Part shown: piece after piece, positions 12,001 to 22,347 of the stretch
How the letters are laid out: every line of letters begins with the position of its first letter
Numbering within the stretch: the first letter of the stretch is position 1
Origin: Telopea speciosissima
Lineage: Eukaryota > Streptophyta > Magnoliopsida > Proteales > Proteaceae
Length of the DNA stretch: 64,000 nucleotides
Direction of reading: 5' to 3'
Assembly (NCBI RefSeq): GCF_018873765.1
Contig: NC_057921.1
Coordinates: forward strand, 66,763,557-66,827,556
Notes under the pieces: model-generated
Told to the model about the DNA's origin: nothing
Seen by the model: the letters and a program-made list of their open reading frames with translations, nothing else
The model's database searches: none
Program-made: the position numbers and the translations under genes

Positions 12001-15000
12001 AGGTTATGTTTGACTTACTGAAGTACTCTTACAGAAAGCCGGCTGTTATTAGCAGCAGGATTTACCTTACCAATTTTCTAAGATAGGGATTGAATATTTC
12101 AAAATCCATATTTCAGCAGAGTGTCATGGTATATTGTCAGTTAATAATAGATGATCTTTCCAGATATCATTTTAAAATTCAATTGAACAGTCTTAGTTAC
12201 TGACACTCCAGGAATCTAGGTCTCTGAAATATACATTGACCAAATGATTTACAAAACAACAACAATATATGCTGACATCGAAAGCCAACAAGATGGCTAG
12301 TAGTACAGACTACTAAATGAATCCATAATTTCTCCACAGACGGAAGAAATTCCGATGACAACCTGATGAAATTGAGATTCAGAAGAGAGTTCATACTTTA
12401 GGGTAATAAAGCAAAATTCCAGAGTTCAGGGAATATATGGATTTACGCATGGACAGCATTACAGCTATTACCCTAACAAGGTTTAGCTATTTGGTTCCAG
12501 TCACTCTTCATTTTATGATATTACTAAAGCTGTCATCAAAAGGAAAAAAGAATGCCGTGGCACATTCAGAGTAAGTCAGCAAAAAACAAAACCTGCATGT
12601 GGGCTTTTGATCGTTCACTTGACTCAAAAGCCTTCTGCTGGTTCTTCATCTGTTCCGCCTTTGTCCTTTCAAATGTGTCATAGTCTCCTCTATATGTAGT
12701 CAGTTTTTGTCCTTGTAAATAGATAATATCTGTAACTACCTGGAATAATGGTTAATTAACAAGGAGACCATCAACAAAAGAATATGACAAAATCTAAAAA
12801 TTCAGTTTCAAAAAAAAAATGGAGAGTGAAATAGAGAGCACTACCGTGTTCAAGAACTCTCTAGCATGGGAAACAACTATAACTGTCTTTGGCCATTTCA
12901 CAAGGTAGGATTCCAGCCACAGAACAGCATGAAGATCCAGGTGATTCTACAAAGAAGCAATGCATTTTTGTCAAATTCTGTCAAACAATAGAACCAAAGA
13001 TATATCCCCAAAGGGAGCTTCATTGAATTTACTGTGGGCTCATCAAGTAGCAGCAGATCAGGCTCTATAAATAGTGCACGAGCTAGAGCAATTCGCATCC
13101 TCCATCCTCCAGAAAAGGTTTTCGTTGGCTTCCGCTGCATTTCCGGAGTGAAACTAAGGCCCTGAAACAATTACAAACAAGTAAAGCTCAAACAATAATC
13201 CTTGCGTCTGCTGTAACAGTCTCAAACAGATGAATTAAGCCAATTTTTTTTACATGGAATGTTTCATATATTTCCTGCTACTTTGTTTGTTTTACTTCTT
13301 TTCCCTTTCCTTCCTTTTATCTCTTGGGGACTTGGAACAAATGCTTCTGGGTTTTAGCGCATACAGGCATTTTTAGGCGTATTTGGCATCTTTCTTGTTA
13401 TTGTATCCCTCTCCCCCCCCCCCTCCAAACACACACGTACACACAGAGGACAATTTTGATATAAGATTTGAAAAGAATTTGAAAGTGGCATGAGATAAAA
13501 ATTCCAACCCCCCCCCCTCTCAACAAGACTGTATAATGCCCTCTTCTATTTTTTATTAATGCCCTCGTCTATTTTTTATTAATGTCCATACATTAGAGAA
13601 AGATTCGCATCTTCAGAGGAAAGATTGAGTGGGAGGAGGAGTGTAGTGGCTCACTGATGCCAACTCAAAAACTTCTTGGTGTATAACAACTCTCATTCGA
13701 ATCTAGATTTCACTAAATGAAGAGATATTGATCACAGTCAATGCCATAGTACACCACAATGAGTATTCCAATTCCAAGTCTAACTGTACATCTTAGTCCA
13801 CTGTTAGTTCAAGCCAACCCCCAAAAGATGAATCCAAGTTAGGATTAGGGCCTAATCAGGCATATTGGCTTATCTGTCTTGGGATCAAACAATGCTGATC
13901 CACCCAATCTTGGCCTATACCACTGACATTCTGTGTAATATCAGCAAGGTTGGGCCAGATCACCTGATCCGTTTTGGGATCAGCAGTGTCCAATCCAGTA
14001 TCCGGTGCCGGCATTTAAAACTGTTGAAGTGTAGCCTGTTCGGTTCTTCTCCTGTTGGTGTGTGTAATATAACTAGACACATTGTAGTGTCTAGGTTCAT
14101 TTTGCACATGTTAATTGTGCTAGATAAGGATTGAGTCAATCATTCCATATTTGTAATAATCTCAAGTTATAAATAAAGTTGTGGCCTGTGTCTCCTTGAC
14201 AAGCCAATCTATTCTCCCAATTCTTCGTCTCAACTAAAACCTTGGGTGTATTTACTCTCTCTGGTCCCCATGATACTCAACCATGTTTTTAATGTTCACA
14301 ATTTGGTCCTAATAGAAGCAAATTACCAACTTTTCTCTTGATGAAACTATGAGAAAATATTACTATATTGAAAGATTATTTCAATTATGCTGCCAACCTA
14401 ACCAAAACTACGGTATAGTTAAACAGTTCTCTCTCAACCCTATCCATATAATTTTCCCAAGAAGTTATGTTCCAAAAATCTGTTCAAATTGCCTAGGTAA
14501 ATCTCAAAAAATAGACATAACTGCAATGTAAAAAGAAACAACAAAACCTTGAATATCATAGAAAACAATTAGAAGGGAAAAAAACCCTTGAAAACTGACC
14601 GCAAGAATGGAAGCAGCTCGTGACTCAGCTGAATAAGCATCAATGAACTCAAGCCTTTTATATATCTGTTCAAGCCTTTGTGAGACAGAGTCCTTCTCAA
14701 TTTCCCCATTAAGCTTCCCATTTACCTGTTCTGTTGTGGCCTCTAATTCCATATCATTCTTCAAAACAATACAATAACTTCATAAGTTTAATAATCATTA
14801 AAAATTTGGCAAGACCAACAACAGGAAGAGCAGGGGCAAATGAAAAACTATATCTTGCAATAAACACCATTATCCTTTTGTTAAATCCAGAATACAATTG
14901 AACCTGTTGAGCAATTAGACGAGCTTCTTCTTCCAAAAGCTGAGCTCTTTCAACATCAGAGTTGAGAACACATTGCAAGGCTGACATAGTATCACCAACA

Positions 15001-18000
15001 ACTTCCTGCTCCACATGTAATATCTGGCAACTCTTAGGAATCCCAGGAATCGCATGCATGGCCATGTACCTGAGGAAGGTTGTTTTCCCAGTACCATTCC
15101 TCCCAACAAGACCTGTACAAAATACAGTCTAGTATAATGCATCAAAAATCAACTGAGAACTACTGGTTCCAACTGCGGGAACCATTAAACTGTTATCTTA
15201 GAAATGAGTATCAAACAGAAACCACTTCATCCATTGAAGACTGAAGCAAGGTAAAAAATCACTATCTATGTCTTCGACCCCAAAAAAAAAAAAAAGGAAA
15301 AGGAAGGCTACAGTATACAAAACACATCAAAGAGCCTAAAACAAGACACACACTATATTCTGGCATCCAGGCGGTGAGAGCAGAGGTTCAAAACTTGCAA
15401 TATATTTCTCTAGCTGAGAAAACTAAACCTAAGGTTCAATACTTTAACAATGTACCAAGCACCAAGCTTCTAGGAACACACACAGTAGAAGCGATGCAAC
15501 CTTGGGATTCAAAAACCCTAAATTTGGGTCACTATGGGCCCACCCAAATGAATAACAACTCAATTAAATAATACAGTGGCAATTTCATAATTAAATGGAA
15601 GTTCAGCACTGCAGGGACATAATAGTAATTTACTAAAAGGGAAAGAACAATGTGAGGAAACCAAAGAAGGGTTGAAAACTTGAAATACAAATTAAGAGGA
15701 GAGGGGCAATCTTGTCAATAATAGAAGATATAATGTGTTAATAGTAAATAGAAGAAGAGACCTTCTTCCACGATTAGAACAAACAGCGGTAACTTCTGCT
15801 GGTTTCGATCAAGAGAACTCAACCCATACGGATCCAAACTACTTGAAGTTTGGGGATTAGATAGCCAACCCAGGATTCTCTCAAACCCAATTAATAGTCA
15901 ATCCAATCAAAAGTCTGGGAATTAATAAGAGACTCCTGAAACTGATTTTGGCGGAAATGGGGAAACAGTTCGGAACTCGATTTTGCAACTCACTAGTCCA
16001 ACCAGATTTAGGGTTCAAATGTGACAGTATGGGGTCGCCTTAAGTTAATGATTCCAGACCCCAAGTATGAACGTGAACTGGTTAGGGATGAGGGAGGGAA
16101 AATCAGTTATCTTGGGCTGTAATTACCGCCCAGAACAGGGTGTACCAGCAAAGATCGTACCAGGAAATAAAGAAGAGAAACGAGGAGGAAGGAAGAGGGA
16201 AAAAAAAGAGAGTAGAAGAATGAGAAGGAATGAGAAAGAAGGGTCTAACCTGAGCAGAAACTCAAGTCTAAATCGAGTTAGGAGGGAGGAGAATAGAAGA
16301 AGAAGATGAAAACAGAGGAAAAAAAAAAGATCCAAACGCAGGGAAGAGGGGAAAGAGAGAGAGAGATAAAGAGCACACAGGCACACTAAACGAAACTCAA
16401 AATTTCATTATCTTCATCTAATCTCTTCATAGGGTTACATGCATACATAAAGCTAATTCCAATTTTATTTTATTTTTTTGGTTAGAAGCTAATTCCAACT
16501 TACATTCAAAAACAAAGTCAGATCTTAACTAGGAAACTAACTCAAAGAAAATCCCCTATGTAGGAGATTTACTTTGAGTTAGTTTCCTAGCTAACTTCTA
16601 CCAAAAAAATCCCCTACATAGCTATCTTCTACCAAAAAAAGATGAAATAAAATCAAATAAAGATTACAATATAACTCAAATTAATGCCTAAATATCCTAC
16701 TAGACCAAATTCAGATTTAGACCCGGTTCTCGGTCTGGGCTTCAAAACAGGGTCGGGCCAGTCCACAGAAGCAATATTGCATCAAGCAGGGTCTCTTCCA
16801 AGTCTGAAGGAACCAACAAGATGCTCCAATATACCATCAACCTTGTTTTCAAAGCTATGCAACTGAGAATTCGCAAAAAGCTGAAGCATCCTGGCTATTG
16901 AACAGCTATAAGATTTACTGGCCGCAATGGAATGTCTGCTTACCTAAAAAGGGAAGCACACACCTAAACCGGGAGGGGGGGGATGATTGAAATGTTTACG
17001 GTAAAATTGCCTTACTAGAACATATAGGACTGCAATAGTGAAACTTATTTTTTTTCCCCTGGGCCACAGGCCCACAAAGTAATGTATGCTCACCATAGTG
17101 CCGCCCAGAAGAAAGTGTTACTGAACCATCTACAATGAGATCACGACCACCAACAGAGACATTGAAGTTCTCCATATGTATATCCTTGATAGCTGGTCCA
17201 TCCATGCCAGTATCATGGTTTACACATACAACAGGCATCCCAGCTCTAGCCGCTTCCATCTCTGCTAAATGCATTTCGTATTGTGCCTATGTAATGTCAA
17301 AGTGTAGAACAATGAGTAGGGAATGCATTAGCTGGGTATATAACCCCACAAAAAAATTAAAACAATATATAATAATATACTAGGACAAGTGAATGTTCAG
17401 CATCACCTCATGGGCGAATTTATAAACACCACCTGCCACGTGAGCAGATGTGAATGGGTTTATGTGATAGAGAATGCAACACACATATCACTGCTCCAAC
17501 CAAGAATGGGAATTGATTCAAAATTGAGCATAGTATGACCAAAATTACCAGAATGCCACTACCTTTAATTATAACAAAGTGTTATCTTTGTAATTTTATG
17601 AAACATTTATTGACTTTTGAACCACTTTCCCTGCTCATTTGAATATAAAACTCAGCCAGAGTGATTTGTGGGGCTTACTCTAGCACACTTACCCTCCCAT
17701 GTCTATCCAAGTCAACCATGAGGCAGGTGTAAACATTAAGCAGTAAGCATAAATACTTTTCTGACATTCAGTTTTGTTAAATGTATGTGTCTCAGACTAG
17801 ATTCAGTACTAAAAACCAGTCACAACCTAGTCAACTAATTCAAGGGCTGGAATCAACAATGACCTTAAAATGAACCTTAAATGAAAGAATACTGAATTAA
17901 GGAATCACATATGTCAGCATATGTTTTGTTATGTTCTCACCTCTCTCTGGCGGTCCTCCTTCCTCTTTCTTCTTTCAAGCTTTGCCTTGTCTCGTTCAGT

Positions 18001-18888
18001 CAGCAGAGGGCCATCCACCACCTCAGGTTGTTTCTTGGGGGCTTCCTCTTCATCCATTCCATCAAACATTCGCAAGGGTGTTGCAAGGCTTCGAACAGTT
18101 GGTTTGGCTTTAACCAATCCATGCTTTCCAAATTTATCAGAGAGTTTCCCACAAATCTATATTTTCATGACAATCGGTCTTAGAACCAAAACACACCCCA
18201 GCATTCGAACAACCCAATTCTTTCAATATATAACATTATACAGTACTAGTTTTGATACCTTCCTTTCTATTACAATTTCAAAAACACACACTGTCTTAAG
18301 ATAAATGACAAAAGACCAACTCAGAAAAATTAGAAACAGATACAAGATAAGTAAGAGAGTGAGCATTATTAGCTAGGCACTTATACTGGCGGCCAGTGGA
18401 ACTCTATGATGCTCACTAGTATTTGTGATGGACATTACAGGGGTACTCCACGCACTACTACCAACTATGAGAATAAGAAGTAATGAAGAAAAATACCTAG
18501 TACAGAACAGGGGAAAAGTTTGGCACGCACATTGACACTCAATTATGAAACCAGATTAACCATTTGTATCCGTGCGTGCAAAACAAACAATATAGATAAA
18601 GATAAATCATAAAACCCTATCACAAGCAGATTGGAATGGATAAGAAATGCAACAATAAGAACCAAAGGTAAGAATTGTTCTCACCGCGCGACCTTCGTCA
18701 TAGTCGCTGACGCAGCCGGAATCAACAAGAAGCTCACCGATGGCATCGAAAGCACCTTCTCCTTCGATGCCAAAATCGAAATCCTCGTCAGCGAGAACAT
18801 TGATGATGTAATCGATGATAGGCTTATCGACATCTTGAGCTCTTCGACCCAATACTTCGTGAACAACAGATCCCACTACTTCAACCAT
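3041..18888 (-). CDS. ABCF3: ABC transporter F family member 3-like (GCN-type ABC ATPase), 14 exons, 3' end missing
   Basis: Soluble twin-ATPase protein of the ABCF/GCN group, which has no membrane domains; members act with ribosomes and translation control. Exons: 18685-18888, 17941-18156, 17094-17286, 14904-15112, 14600-14758, 13033-13161, 12845-12946, 12593-12739, 7165-7227, 6455-6501, 6168-6227, 5890-5972, 3598-3692, 3041-3127. All junctions are GT-AG and keep phase, giving 598 residues. Seen: first Walker [10 protein letters not shown] (about 208-216), signature FSGGW (about 343-347), Walker B LLLLDEP (about 363-369) and second Walker [10 protein letters not shown] (about 540-548). The product closely resembles Arabidopsis ABCF3 (about 715 residues), so roughly 118 residues, including the second signature and Walker B, should lie left of the window. 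The chosen start aligns with that protein; an in-frame ATG at 18900 would add four residues. Introns carry many repeats; intron 8 is 5.4 kb. Whether the missing exons survive beyond the copia insertion cannot be seen. Confidence 0.93.
3911..4610. repeat. LTR-like dispersed repeat, copy 1 (in ABCF3 intron 12)
   Basis: A 700-bp block beginning TGATGCAG and ending CTGCA. It matches 33120-33814 over nearly its whole length, for example the shared start CTTAGGAATAAGTCTAGGGT, the TATA-like stretch around 4315 and the segment after it. Size, TG…CA ends and a TATA-like box suggest a long terminal repeat, but no primer site was recognised next to it. This copy also duplicates a short segment internally (around 4408-4440 and 4466-4500). 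Confidence 0.6.
5135..5316. repeat. Two-copy tandem duplication, 91-bp unit
   Basis: The segments starting CTGAATCTGGACC at 5135 and at 5226 repeat almost base for base for about 90 bp, with only a few substitutions. It lies in intron 12 of the ABCF3-type gene and is a local duplication with no coding content. Confidence 0.8.
5397..5497. mobile_element. Small TIR element (MITE-like), about 100 bp
   Basis: The ends are inverted: GCATAGGTATCAAGGCG on the left against GTATAGTTATCAAGGCG read inward from the right. The body is rich in CAAGGCG-type motifs. The end sequence resembles the element at 28503-28615, so the two probably belong to one non-coding family. Confidence 0.6.
7408..7669 (+). repeat. 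Copia-type LTR remnant with adjacent primer site
   Basis: The block begins TGTTGAAGTG and ends next to TGGTATCAGAGCG (7670-7682), a tRNA-iMet primer site, so it is read as a plus-strand 5' LTR. It contains five CGGTT repeats near 7430-7455 and a CT microsatellite near the end. A diverged copy lies at 14022-14215. The following 7683-8140 looks like leader without a recognisable reading frame. It sits in intron 8 of the ABCF3-type gene, antisense to it. Confidence 0.65.
8340..9253 (+). mobile_element. Ty1/copia fragment A: end of reverse transcriptase and RNase H, degenerate
   Basis: Near 8365 the motif YVDD of copia reverse transcriptase is readable, followed by a rearranged stretch. RNase H follows at 8645-9246 with DADWAGS, AEFRAM (after a stop) and CDNKAAI, and the usual copia C-terminal tail. 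An in-frame TAG lies near 8906 and there are frameshifts, so this is a relic. A purine-rich tract (TGAGGGGGAG) precedes an LTR start at 9254. It is antisense to the host gene and closely related to fragment B at 10467-11604. Confidence 0.85.
9254..9560 (+). repeat. Probable 3' LTR of copia fragment A
   Basis: Starts TGTTAAGAG directly after the polypurine tract and shares segments with 11605-11888 (start, TTACCTCCCTA block, ATTAATGAA block, pyrimidine-rich end). The right border is approximate because the two copies diverge there. Confidence 0.65.
9610..10440 (-). repeat. Possible minus-strand LTR with primer site
   Basis: On the minus strand 9610-9622 reads TGGTATCAGAGCT, a tRNA-iMet primer site. 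The roughly 810 bp to its right carry no coding sequence, are rich in AGAAACTA motifs and contain a TATA-like stretch near 10105-10115. This would fit an LTR from about 9628 to the edge of fragment B, but no second copy is present, so it stays tentative. Confidence 0.35.
10467..11604 (+). mobile_element. Ty1/copia fragment B: reverse transcriptase and RNase H, degenerate
   Basis: Readable pieces are PPGFKFSS near 10476, the reverse-transcriptase block [12 protein letters not shown] with one disrupted codon near 10540-10580, YVDD near 10672-10684 (followed by a deletion compared with fragment A), and RNase H from about 10907 to 11600 with the DWAGS and CDNKAAI motifs. Stops and frameshifts break the frame. 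It is collinear with fragment A, so the two are copies of one family in the same 5.4-kb intron, both antisense to the ABCF3-type gene. Confidence 0.85.
11605..11888 (+). repeat. Probable 3' LTR of copia fragment B
   Basis: Begins TGTTAGAG after a purine tract that is less perfect than in copy A, and ends near GAAACA. It is related to 9254-9560 but clearly diverged. Confidence 0.65.
14022..14215 (+). repeat. Solo LTR-like remnant related to 7408-7669
   Basis: Shares the start TGTTGAAGTGT, the middle (ACTAG.ACATTG.AGTGTCTAG) and the end (GTGGCCT…TTGACAAGCCAA) with the LTR at 7408. It lies alone in intron 5 of the ABCF3-type gene, without primer site or coding sequence. Confidence 0.6.
16529..16590. 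repeat. 62-bp near-perfect palindrome
   Basis: The arms CTAGGAAACTAACTCAAAG and CTTTGAGTTAGTTTCCTAG are exact reverse complements (19 bp), and the inner bases (AATCCCCTA / TAGGAGATT) extend the pairing almost to the centre. Transcribed in the ABCF3 intron, it would form a strong hairpin. It may be a minimal foldback element. Confidence 0.75.
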
Positions 18889-19687
18889 CTTCACGACCAA
18901 GCTCTAGGAAATAGGATTTGCAGGAGAAAAAAATGGGTAAATACCAACACAACTAGTAGAAATGAGAAATCAAAAACCATCAGATATGATTTAAAGGTAA
19001 ATTTACTTATATATTGTCCGTACTCCTTAAAATGTGTTCTAGTGTTCGCGGGAGAAATACTAAACCCTCCACGAGTCGCAGAGAGTGCCGCGGCTGCGTA
19101 ATTCCGCCGACCTAATCTAAGTTCTTATATAGGCTTCGCCGACCAGTATGAAGTCATAGATACCATTACTACGGTGTATAAAGCATGGACCCACTTTGCC
19201 CTGAGCGTCTGCGCGCTGGGCAGCTCCACCAGCGGGGGAGGCCAGGATGGCATGATTGGTACGTGGCAAATCCATGTGGGGCCCACCACCAAATGGCCCA
19301 TGGGTAATTTGGTAAACCACATCCCATTTGTAGGTATTCTTGTAATTTTCCCAAATTTCAATTTAGAAAACCAAAATTGAATCGTTTTTTCCAATTCAAT
19401 TCGGTTCGATTTTGAACCGCAACTTTTCGGTTCCAGTTCTAGATTGACCCTTAAGTCCTAGACTGCGACACTTGTAATCTGGTGTTGTCGTCTTGAAGTA
19501 TGGTACAACTTTAAAAGCTGTCTTCGATTCTTGTGAATAGAGAAAAGGGCACAAAATCGAAAGAGATTCAAAGTGAAAAAGCTAAACACTGGGATCGGAA
19601 GAAAGGCATCTCCCTGAGGTCCTCCTCTTCTTCTTAATCAATGGCCATCATCAAGCCATTCACGAATCTCTCCTCTCCGCAAGAGCC
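18889..19687. promoter_or_regulatory. Shared upstream region of divergent ABCF3-like and GH17 genes
   Basis: About 800 bp separates the two divergent start codons. No coding sequence was recognised. An AT-rich tract with CGGTTCGATTTT-type motifs at about 19370-19440 looks like a worn hAT-like repeat. A TATA-like TTATATAGGC at about 19125 could serve either direction; transcription starts cannot be placed from sequence alone. Confidence 0.45.
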
Positions 19688-22347
19688 ATGGAGAAAACCG
19701 TTGGTGCAACTGCTTCAGCCGTCAGCGGTCTCTTGTTCCTCCTCACAATTAATCTCGTCAACGGTATGTGACCATTAATTACTGATTTTAATCCCTTCTT
19801 TCTTAAGCAAATGACGAATAGTCTACAGAGATCGATCCTGGTTAAGCTCAATTTCACGATTTGTTTCTGTAACTGTGTATCCTCAGGAGTGCAAGGAAGC
19901 ATCGGTGTCAGTTATGGAACAGTTGCAAACAACCTTCCGGCACCGGCAGAGGTCGCAAGTTTCCTCATACATGACACAGTGATCAACCGAGTGAGACTCT
20001 TCGATGCCAATCCGGCAATCTTGCAAGCCTTCGCTCACACCGGCATAGCCATCACCGTCACGGTTCCTAACGAACAGATACCTGACCTAACCAAGCTCAT
20101 CTCTGCTCGGCAATGGCTGGGAAAAAACGTCCTCCCTTACATCCCGGCTTCCAACATCATCCGCATTCTCGTCGGCAACGAAATCCTATCAACGGCGAAC
20201 AAACTATTCATCGCGAGTCTATTGTCGTCGATGGAGAATCTACACACAGCTCTTGTCGAGGAGTCTCTCAACCATCGGATCCAGGTCTCGACCCCACACT
20301 CCCTAGGCATCCTCTCAACATCCAGCCCTCCATCAACGGGGAAATTCCGGAGAGGGTACGACACCGTTGTACTCAAGCCAATGCTTAGCTTCTTAAACGC
20401 TACGGGTGCGCCTTTCATGGTAAATCCTTATCCTTTCTTTGGCTGCTCTGCGGACACGCTTGACTACGCCTTGTTTCGGCCAAACGCTGGTGTGTTTGAC
20501 GAGGACACCAAGCTTACGTACACGAACATGTTAGATGCACAGTTAGATGCTATTTTCTCGGCGATGAAGCTACTTGGGTTTGGAGATGTTGAGATTGTGA
20601 TAGCCGAAACTGGGTGGCCGTCGATGGGGGATCCAGCGCAAATTGGTGTTGACGCGGAAAGTGCAGCGGAGTATAATGGGAACCTGATCCGGCACGTGAA
20701 CTCTGGAATCGGAACGCCTCTGATGCCCAACCGGACGTTTGAGACATACATCTTTGCTCTCTTCAATGAAAATCTGAAACCGGGCCCCATAAGTGAGAGG
20801 AACTTTGGGCTTTTCCAGCCAGATATGACACCTGTCTATGACGCTGGAATCCTGAGACATAAGGTATGGCTGATCTGTACAACGCTCTACTACGGAATTA
20901 ATTATATGCCCGTCGAAATTCCAATTTATTAAGATTAAGTGGTGAATATTTTCTCTGTTTTCTGTCCTTTGGTGTAAATCTTCCACCTTCCAAGAGTGAA
21001 AGATATCACAGAGTAGAGAGCTAAGTAAGGCCGAATTGGGCTCAACTTTGAACCAAATAGATCTAGATCGGGCTGCGTTCAGAGTCTTAAGACCAAGGTT
21101 ATTAAACTCGGAATTGGGTTCTGGATCTGGATCGGGTCTAGTTGATTTCGATTCTGATTCAGCTGGAACAGGTTGAAAAAGGCCAAAATTGGCCTGAACC
21201 CTAGAAATCCATCTTGGATTGGCCGATTCTTCCGATCCAATTTGGATTCTTGAAAACCTGCTTCAGACTCAAATTTGACCAAAAATTTGATCAATTCCCT
21301 AACTCAGTCCTAACCTACTTGCACCCTAAGGTACTATGTGTCTATGTGTGAGAGAGAGACAGCCAACCTAATCACTTGACGCATTTTATTTCTCTGTCAT
21401 ACTCTGATCGACTCTTTTCATATTATAGTCATTATGTTGAGATGTTGGGAGTTATAGAGGTATAGTTTCATATTAGTTATCTGAGACTTTGGATGTGCCT
21501 TGATATACCCTTGCATTTGTCCACCTATATGCTACCCTCAGGATATCTCCATTTAATTTCTTGGTTATACTCTAGTCGAATCATTTCGTATTATGGCCAT
21601 ATATCTTAGACTTTGGATGTGACTTAATAAGGTTTTTAGGGTCGACTCCGAGTAGTATTTTGTGGGCTATCCCACTTTAACATCATGAGGGGGGATTGTT
21701 AAAATGTTGGGAATTATAATGTTATAATTTTATTCCACATGGAAAGGAGTGTTGAAATGTTGGGAGCTTAATTAGAGATATAATTTGGATATGCCTTAAT
21801 ATATAAACCCTTAGGCTATCTCCACATATTGCCTTGAAGGTTTTAAATTAAACCCATTGCAGGATTCCTTGTTTTCTCCTAAATTTATGGTGTACAATTT
21901 CTTTTTGATTGATTTGCCTATTTGGCTGTAGCAGAATTGGGCATCAATTCCCATAAATCCAAGCCCAGTGGTAACTCCCGTGAGCCCAATGCCATCTACA
22001 GGAAAGCAATGGTGCGTCCCAAAATCCGGTGTTGACCCAACTATTCTTCAGAATAACATTGACTATGTATGTGGGCTTGGTATTGATTGCCGGCCCATCC
22101 AAGCTGGAGGTGACTGCTTCTTGCCCAACACAGTTAGGGCCCATGCTGCTTATGCCATGAATGCCTATTTTGAAGCTGTGGGTCGCTATGCTTATGATTG
22201 TGACTTTGCACATACTGGAGCCATCACTACTGTTGATCCAAGTAAGAGTTCTAGTTCTTATTTGAGATTCCCCTCTTCTTCTTTTATTTTCTCTCTCTTT
22301 CCTTTTATTAACTTCATTTTCCAGGTTATGGAGGCTGCATTTATTGA
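19688..22347 (+). CDS. Glucan endo-1,3-beta-glucosidase, GH17 with C-terminal X8 (CBM43) domain
   Basis: Secreted plant beta-1,3-glucanase that would hydrolyse callose-type glucan in cell walls or plasmodesmata. Exons 19688-19763, 19887-20863, 21932-22241 and 22325-22347 join in phase to 461 residues. Seen: a signal peptide (about 1-26, charged start then a Leu-rich core), mature start GSIGVSYG, the GH17 acid/base E124 in VGNEI, and the nucleophile E266 in AETGWPS. A Pro/Ser-rich linker then leads to an X8 domain from about 377 (WCVPKSG, the conserved cysteines, closing with GGCIY). The protein stops at the X8 domain, with no hydrophobic tail for a GPI anchor, as in Arabidopsis family members of about 455-460 residues. 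Intron 3 (1068 bp) carries an LTR-like start at about 21691 (purine tract then TGTTAAAATG). The acceptor could also be 3 bp later (21935), removing one Gln. An ATG at 19641 is in another frame and overlaps this start. Confidence 0.93.

Noticed and set aside
20137-20790. Several frames antisense to the GH17 exon
   Set aside because: Shadows of the glucanase coding sequence, without domains or splice support.
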